A stretch of 64,000 nt of DNA from Opitutales bacterium (GTDB lineage Bacteria > Verrucomicrobiota > Verrucomicrobiia > Opitutales > Oceanipulchritudinaceae). The notes below the pieces were generated by a model that was not told the DNA's origin, searched no databases, and was given only the letters and a program-made list of their open reading frames with translations. Location of the stretch: the NCBI GenBank assembly GCA_016932335.1, contig JAFGCZ010000014.1:81468-145467 (forward strand). The letters are read 5' to 3'. Positions 60,685 through 64,000 of this stretch are shown one piece after another; within the stretch, counting starts at the first letter, position 1, and each line of letters begins with the position of its first letter. The position numbers were made by a program, and so were the translations under genes.

Positions 60685-61869
60685 GTGACACAAAAGCCCC
60701 CTACCCTCGGTATTCTTCAGACTTACCCTTTTACCGTTTTGCAGCAGTTTCTGCGAGGTACTTTGCGCTATGTGCAGGAAAGCCATTTCTACAGCATAGA
60801 GTCTCCCTATATGCTGAACGCAGTAGAGAGCCTGAAAAAGCTGAAAACACCGCCCAGCGGAATACTTGCTCCAATTTTCAGCCGCAAAGATTTAAAGGAT
60901 CTGCTTTCCTACAAGGTGCCTGTAATCGGGATATGCAATGCGATTGATCAACCGGAAATTCCTACGGTATGTTTTAACGATGTGGCCATCGGCAATATGG
61001 CAGCAGATTATCTATTGAGGCACCACTACCAGCATTTTGCCTACATTGGGTATGGGAACTTGCTTTTCTCAAAAGAGCGCAAGCAGGGTTTTGCCAACAC
61101 CTTGAGAAATCACGGCCATCTGCTAAAAGATGTCTATGAGCTGAACACCAGTGAAATCAGCACCCGTATCCATTCGCTGCCTCAATTGAAAGTCTGGCTT
61201 GAAGGGCTGAAAAAGCCTTGCGCAGTGTTCGGTTGCAGCGATATTTGCGCCATCTACGCCCATAGAAGTCTGGAGCAGACGTCTCTGAAAGTGCCCGAAG
61301 ATATTGCCTTACTGGGAGCCGATAACGACAGTCTCCTCCAAAATCTCTATAATACATCCATCTCCAGCGTTGATCCGGATTTTGAACGCATCGGCTGGGA
61401 AGGCTGCCGTGTGATGGAAGACCTGTTGACTGGAAGAATAGACTGCGCCCCCTTTAAGTTTCGCCAATTGCCCAAAGGCGTCGTCAATCGCGGAAGTGCT
61501 GAAATCCAGGATCAGGGAGATGCCTACATCAACCATGCGCTGGAACTAATCCGCAGTAATATCTACAACGACTTTAACGTGAACGATCTGGTGGATTTGC
61601 TGCCGCTCTCCCGCAGGGCGTTGGAACGTAAGTTCCTAAAGCAGGTAGGGCGCACTCCCAAGCAGGAGATTCTCTACCAACGCATGAGCAAGGCCTGCCA
61701 AATGCTGGAGCACAGCAATAGTTCCCTGAGCGAAATCGCCACCCTGCTGGGTTTTGAAGAGCAGCGGAAGCTTACGCGGCAGTTTAAGCAGTTTATGGGC
61801 ATGACGCCCATGCACTACCGGAAAGTGCACAATGAATCAGAAAATCCGTTTGATTCGCTCAACAAATAG
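60685..61869 (+). CDS. XylR-like regulator (LacI-type sensor plus AraC HTH)
   Basis: This is a 394-residue regulator starting at GTG 60685; the first ATG would remove the domain's first strand. Residues about 5-270 form a periplasmic-binding-like sensor domain (SGILAPIFSRKDL, VCFNDVAIGNMAADYLL, FAYIGYG, ALLGADNDSLL). Residues about 285-385 form an AraC DNA-binding domain (LSRRALERKFLKQVGRTPKQE, ALLGFEEQRKLTRQFKQFMG). The architecture is that of XylR of E. coli, which binds xylose, and is abundant in Verrucomicrobia. Its ligand is probably a sugar. It might control one of the glycan loci of the window, but no target is adjacent. Confidence 0.9.
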   Translation: MTQKPPTLGILQTYPFTVLQQFLRGTLRYVQESHFYSIESPYMLNAVESLKKLKTPPSGILAPIFSRKDLKDLLSYKVPVIGICNAIDQPEIPTVCFNDVAIGNMAADYLLRHHYQHFAYIGYGNLLFSKERKQGFANTLRNHGHLLKDVYELNTSEISTRIHSLPQLKVWLEGLKKPCAVFGCSDICAIYAHRSLEQTSLKVPEDIALLGADNDSLLQNLYNTSISSVDPDFERIGWEGCRVMEDLLTGRIDCAPFKFRQLPKGVVNRGSAEIQDQGDAYINHALELIRSNIYNDFNVNDLVDLLPLSRRALERKFLKQVGRTPKQEILYQRMSKACQMLEHSNSSLSEIATLLGFEEQRKLTRQFKQFMGMTPMHYRKVHNESENPFDSLNK

Positions 61870-61912
61870 CCCCACTGAACTGGGACAATTTGAGAGAAAG
61901 ATGTGCCAGCAT

Positions 61913-61945
61913 AAAAAAACCTGAGCTCACTGCTCAGGTTTTTTT
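61913..61945. terminator. Bidirectional terminator between XylR-like and tsf
   Basis: A perfect 14-bp stem (AAAAAAACCTGAGC, loop TCACT) with seven-base A and T runs on the two sides lies between the convergent genes and can stop transcription from both directions. Confidence 0.92.
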
Positions 61946-61963
61946 AAAAGGCTGGAAATAGGC

Positions 61964-62560
61964 TTATTCTTCGCCGATCTGGAAGCGAGCAAAGCGCTTG
62001 ATCTGGATGTTTTCGCCCATCTTCTGAATGGCTTCGGTGAGGAGGCCCTGAATGGTAACATCGGGGTTCTTCACAAAGGGCTGCTCGAGCAAGCAGATTT
62101 CCTGAAGCATTTTGTCGATCTTACCGTCAACAATCTTGTCGATGATATTGGCAGGCTTTCCGGCAACCTGAGCGGAAGCAATTTCGCGCTCCTTGGCAAT
62201 CAAGTCTTGAGAAACGCTTTCGCGGCTGACGCATACGGGGCGGGCAGCAGCGATGTGCATGCAAATGTCTTTGGAAAGCTGTTGGAAGTATTCGTTGCGA
62301 GCCACGAAGTCAGATTCGCAGTTGATTTCCAAAAGCACGCCAACCTTACCACCGTGGTGGATGTAGTAATCTACGAGACCGTCGCCGGCATTGCGAGATG
62401 CCTTCTTTTCAGCAGTGGCAATTCCCTTTTTACGGAGAATGGTGGTTGCTTCTTCAATATTCCCGTTGGTTTCAACGAGAGCTTTTTTGCAGTCCATAAG
62501 ACCAGCGCCGGTAGAGGCGCGGAGGTCGGAGACCATTTTTGCGGTAATTTCTACGCTCAT
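61964..62560 (-). CDS. tsf: Elongation factor Ts
   Basis: This is a 198-residue guanine-nucleotide exchange factor for EF-Tu. LRASTGAGLMDCKKALVETNGNIEEA is the N-terminal domain and KVGVLLEINCESDFVARN the core. At 198 residues it is the short form, like that of Thermus, lacking the duplicated subdomain and coiled-coil region of the 283-residue E. coli protein. It follows rpsB by 24 bp on the minus strand in the classic pair. Confidence 0.97.
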   Translation of the reverse strand: MSVEITAKMVSDLRASTGAGLMDCKKALVETNGNIEEATTILRKKGIATAEKKASRNAGDGLVDYYIHHGGKVGVLLEINCESDFVARNEYFQQLSKDICMHIAAARPVCVSRESVSQDLIAKEREIASAQVAGKPANIIDKIVDGKIDKMLQEICLLEQPFVKNPDVTIQGLLTEAIQKMGENIQIKRFARFQIGEE

Positions 62561-62584
62561 CGATACTATGTTTATTGGTTGGAA

Positions 62585-63403
62585 TTAGGCTTCGCCGTCG
62601 TCGGAAGAGAAGGATTCGGGAATTTCGGCGTCGGAGGCTACAGAAACAGGGGCAACCTGTTCTTCAGCGGCTTCGGCCTGAACACGAACCTTGCGGATGG
62701 AAGGGGCGGTGCGCACTGCTTCGCGGCGTGCGAGACCGGCCTGAACGGCTTCCAGGATGGTTTCCAAAATGATACGGATAGACTTGATGGAGTCATCGTT
62801 ACCCGGGATCGGGTAGTTCAAGAGGGAGGGATCGGAGTTGGTGTCAACCAGGCCGATTACCGGAATCTTGAGGCGGTTGGCTTCGGCAACGGCAATGGCT
62901 TCGCTCTTGGAGTCAACCACGAACATGGCAGCCGGAAGGTTCTTCATGTTAATGAGGCCTTCGAAGTTGCGGTTCATACGGCTCATTTCGCGGCGAATAG
63001 CGGAAGCTTCCTTATTGTGAAGCTTGTCCATGGAGCCGTCGGATTCCATTGAAAGGTAGCGGCGGTATTTGTCCATGGAGGCCTTGATGGTGGAGAAGTT
63101 GGTCAAGCAACCACCGAGCCAGCGGGAAGCGGCAAAAGGCATTTCAGTGCTTGTAGCAACTTCGCGGACGATGTCCTGGGCCTGACGCTTAGTGCCAACA
63201 AAAAGGATATCCTTACCGGAAGCAACGAGATCTTCAATGAAAGCAGAGGCTTTTTCGAGCTGTTCGTATGTTTTCTCCAAGTCGATGATGGAGATCCCGT
63301 GGCGGTTGTCGTAGACAAACTTTTTTGCCTTAGGGTTGTAACGACGGATCTGGTGCCCGAAGTGCACGCCTGAATCCAGAAGGTCTTTCAGTGTAATGTT
63401 CAT
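62585..63403 (-). CDS. rpsB: Ribosomal protein S2
   Basis: This is a 272-residue small-subunit protein. SGVHFGHQIRRYNPKAKKFV, ILFVGTKRQAQDIV, SRWLGGCLTNF and VDTNSDPSLLNYPIPGNDD are universal S2 blocks. The C-terminal 35 residues form an acidic, low-complexity extension (AEAAEEQVAPVSVASDAEI) beyond the folded domain. It heads the rpsB-tsf operon. Confidence 0.97.
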   Translation of the reverse strand: MNITLKDLLDSGVHFGHQIRRYNPKAKKFVYDNRHGISIIDLEKTYEQLEKASAFIEDLVASGKDILFVGTKRQAQDIVREVATSTEMPFAASRWLGGCLTNFSTIKASMDKYRRYLSMESDGSMDKLHNKEASAIRREMSRMNRNFEGLINMKNLPAAMFVVDSKSEAIAVAEANRLKIPVIGLVDTNSDPSLLNYPIPGNDDSIKSIRIILETILEAVQAGLARREAVRTAPSIRKVRVQAEAAEEQVAPVSVASDAEIPESFSSDDGEA

Positions 63404-63835
<432 letters not shown>

Positions 63836-63838
63836 ATG

Positions 63839-63868
63839 AAGGCTTATTACCGAAAGGTAGTAAGCCTT
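63839..63868 (+). terminator. Hairpin after the tRNA gene
   Basis: A 13-bp stem with one G-T pair (AAGGCTTATTACC and GGTAGTAAGCCTT) and a GAAA tetraloop starts three bases after the tRNA. It lacks a T run, so it may be a weak terminator or a processing signal. Confidence 0.5.
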
Positions 63869-64000
63869 CTCCGTGTACGGATTTGGACTCCTTTTATTAT
63901 GCGCGCTGCCTCTTGAATGAAGGCATGAGGTTTGGATATCCTTGAAAAAGGCTGAAAAACCCTGAAAAGCCCTTAAACAAGCCGATGGCAGGGGCATTAC
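63869..64000 (+). other. Right edge of window, possible start of a truncated gene
   Basis: No complete gene is present. An ATG at 63985 opens the five codons Met-Ala-Gly-Ala-Leu before the window ends, preceded by an A-rich stretch with repeated CTGAAAA. No ribosome-binding site is visible. Integrase genes often start just downstream of tRNA genes, but nothing here proves one. Confidence 0.2.

Overview
This window looks like chromosomal DNA of a marine, polysaccharide-degrading member of the Verrucomicrobiota, most likely class Opitutae (Puniceicoccaceae-like). The reasons are the rpsB-tsf pair, Gram-negative envelope genes (kdsB, several beta-barrel porins, a TonB-dependent receptor), an ECF sigma factor coupled to a membrane Ser/Thr kinase, an AraC-type regulator fused to a LacI-type sensor domain, and many glycoside hydrolases. 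Base composition is even and near 50% GC. I see no intact insertion sequence, prophage or CRISPR array. The organism assignment is inference from gene content.

Layout. (1) 1-8.5 kb: a laminarin (beta-1,3-glucan) locus with a large GH94/GH149/GH161-like phosphorylase, GH17 and GH16 glucanases, a GPH-family sugar symporter and a GH30 enzyme. A motif GTGCACNNNAATGCA occurs three times in its non-coding DNA and probably marks the operator of its regulator. (2) 8.8-15.1 kb: a glycerol operon glpF-glpK-OprB porin-glpD on the minus strand, with a divergent DeoR-type regulator. (3) 15.1-23.7 kb: an orphan hybrid histidine kinase, a DUF218 protein, a FUSC membrane protein, a small Nif11-like protein, a PAS histidine kinase and a CE2-type esterase lipoprotein. 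(4) 23.8-27.6 kb: an accessory module of ArsR repressor, outer-membrane barrel, TDT/SLAC1-type transporter with an extra C-terminal domain, and thioredoxin. The first two genes share an operator-like repeat. A decayed AraC fragment follows. (5) 27.9-39.1 kb: ECF sigma factor and kinase, a malectin-like secreted protein, a TonB-dependent receptor, a GH43 gene broken by a one-base frameshift, and a GH27 alpha-galactosidase. (6) 39.4-46.2 kb: porin, glycine-betaine transporter proVWX and a GH127 arabinofuranosidase. (7) 46.4-54.6 kb: CNT nucleoside transporter, LytTR membrane regulator, a four-gene TauE-like/Fe-S/Ca-loop/DUF2141 cluster, an OYE-type reductase, a two-gene operon of unknown function and a DUF1294 protein. 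(8) 54.7-64 kb: GH5 and GH62 genes, carA, an amidohydrolase-ridA-kdsB operon, a XylR-like regulator, tsf and rpsB, and an initiator-type tRNA-Met near the right edge.

Together the genes describe a cell that breaks down beta-glucan, arabinan/arabinoxylan and alpha-galactoside polymers outside the cytoplasm, imports the products by TonB receptor, porins and symporters, and saves energy by phosphorolysis. Least explained are the ArsR/TDT-fusion/thioredoxin module, the 48.7-51.4 kb membrane redox cluster, the 52.9-54.1 kb two-gene operon and the isolated Nif11-like gene.
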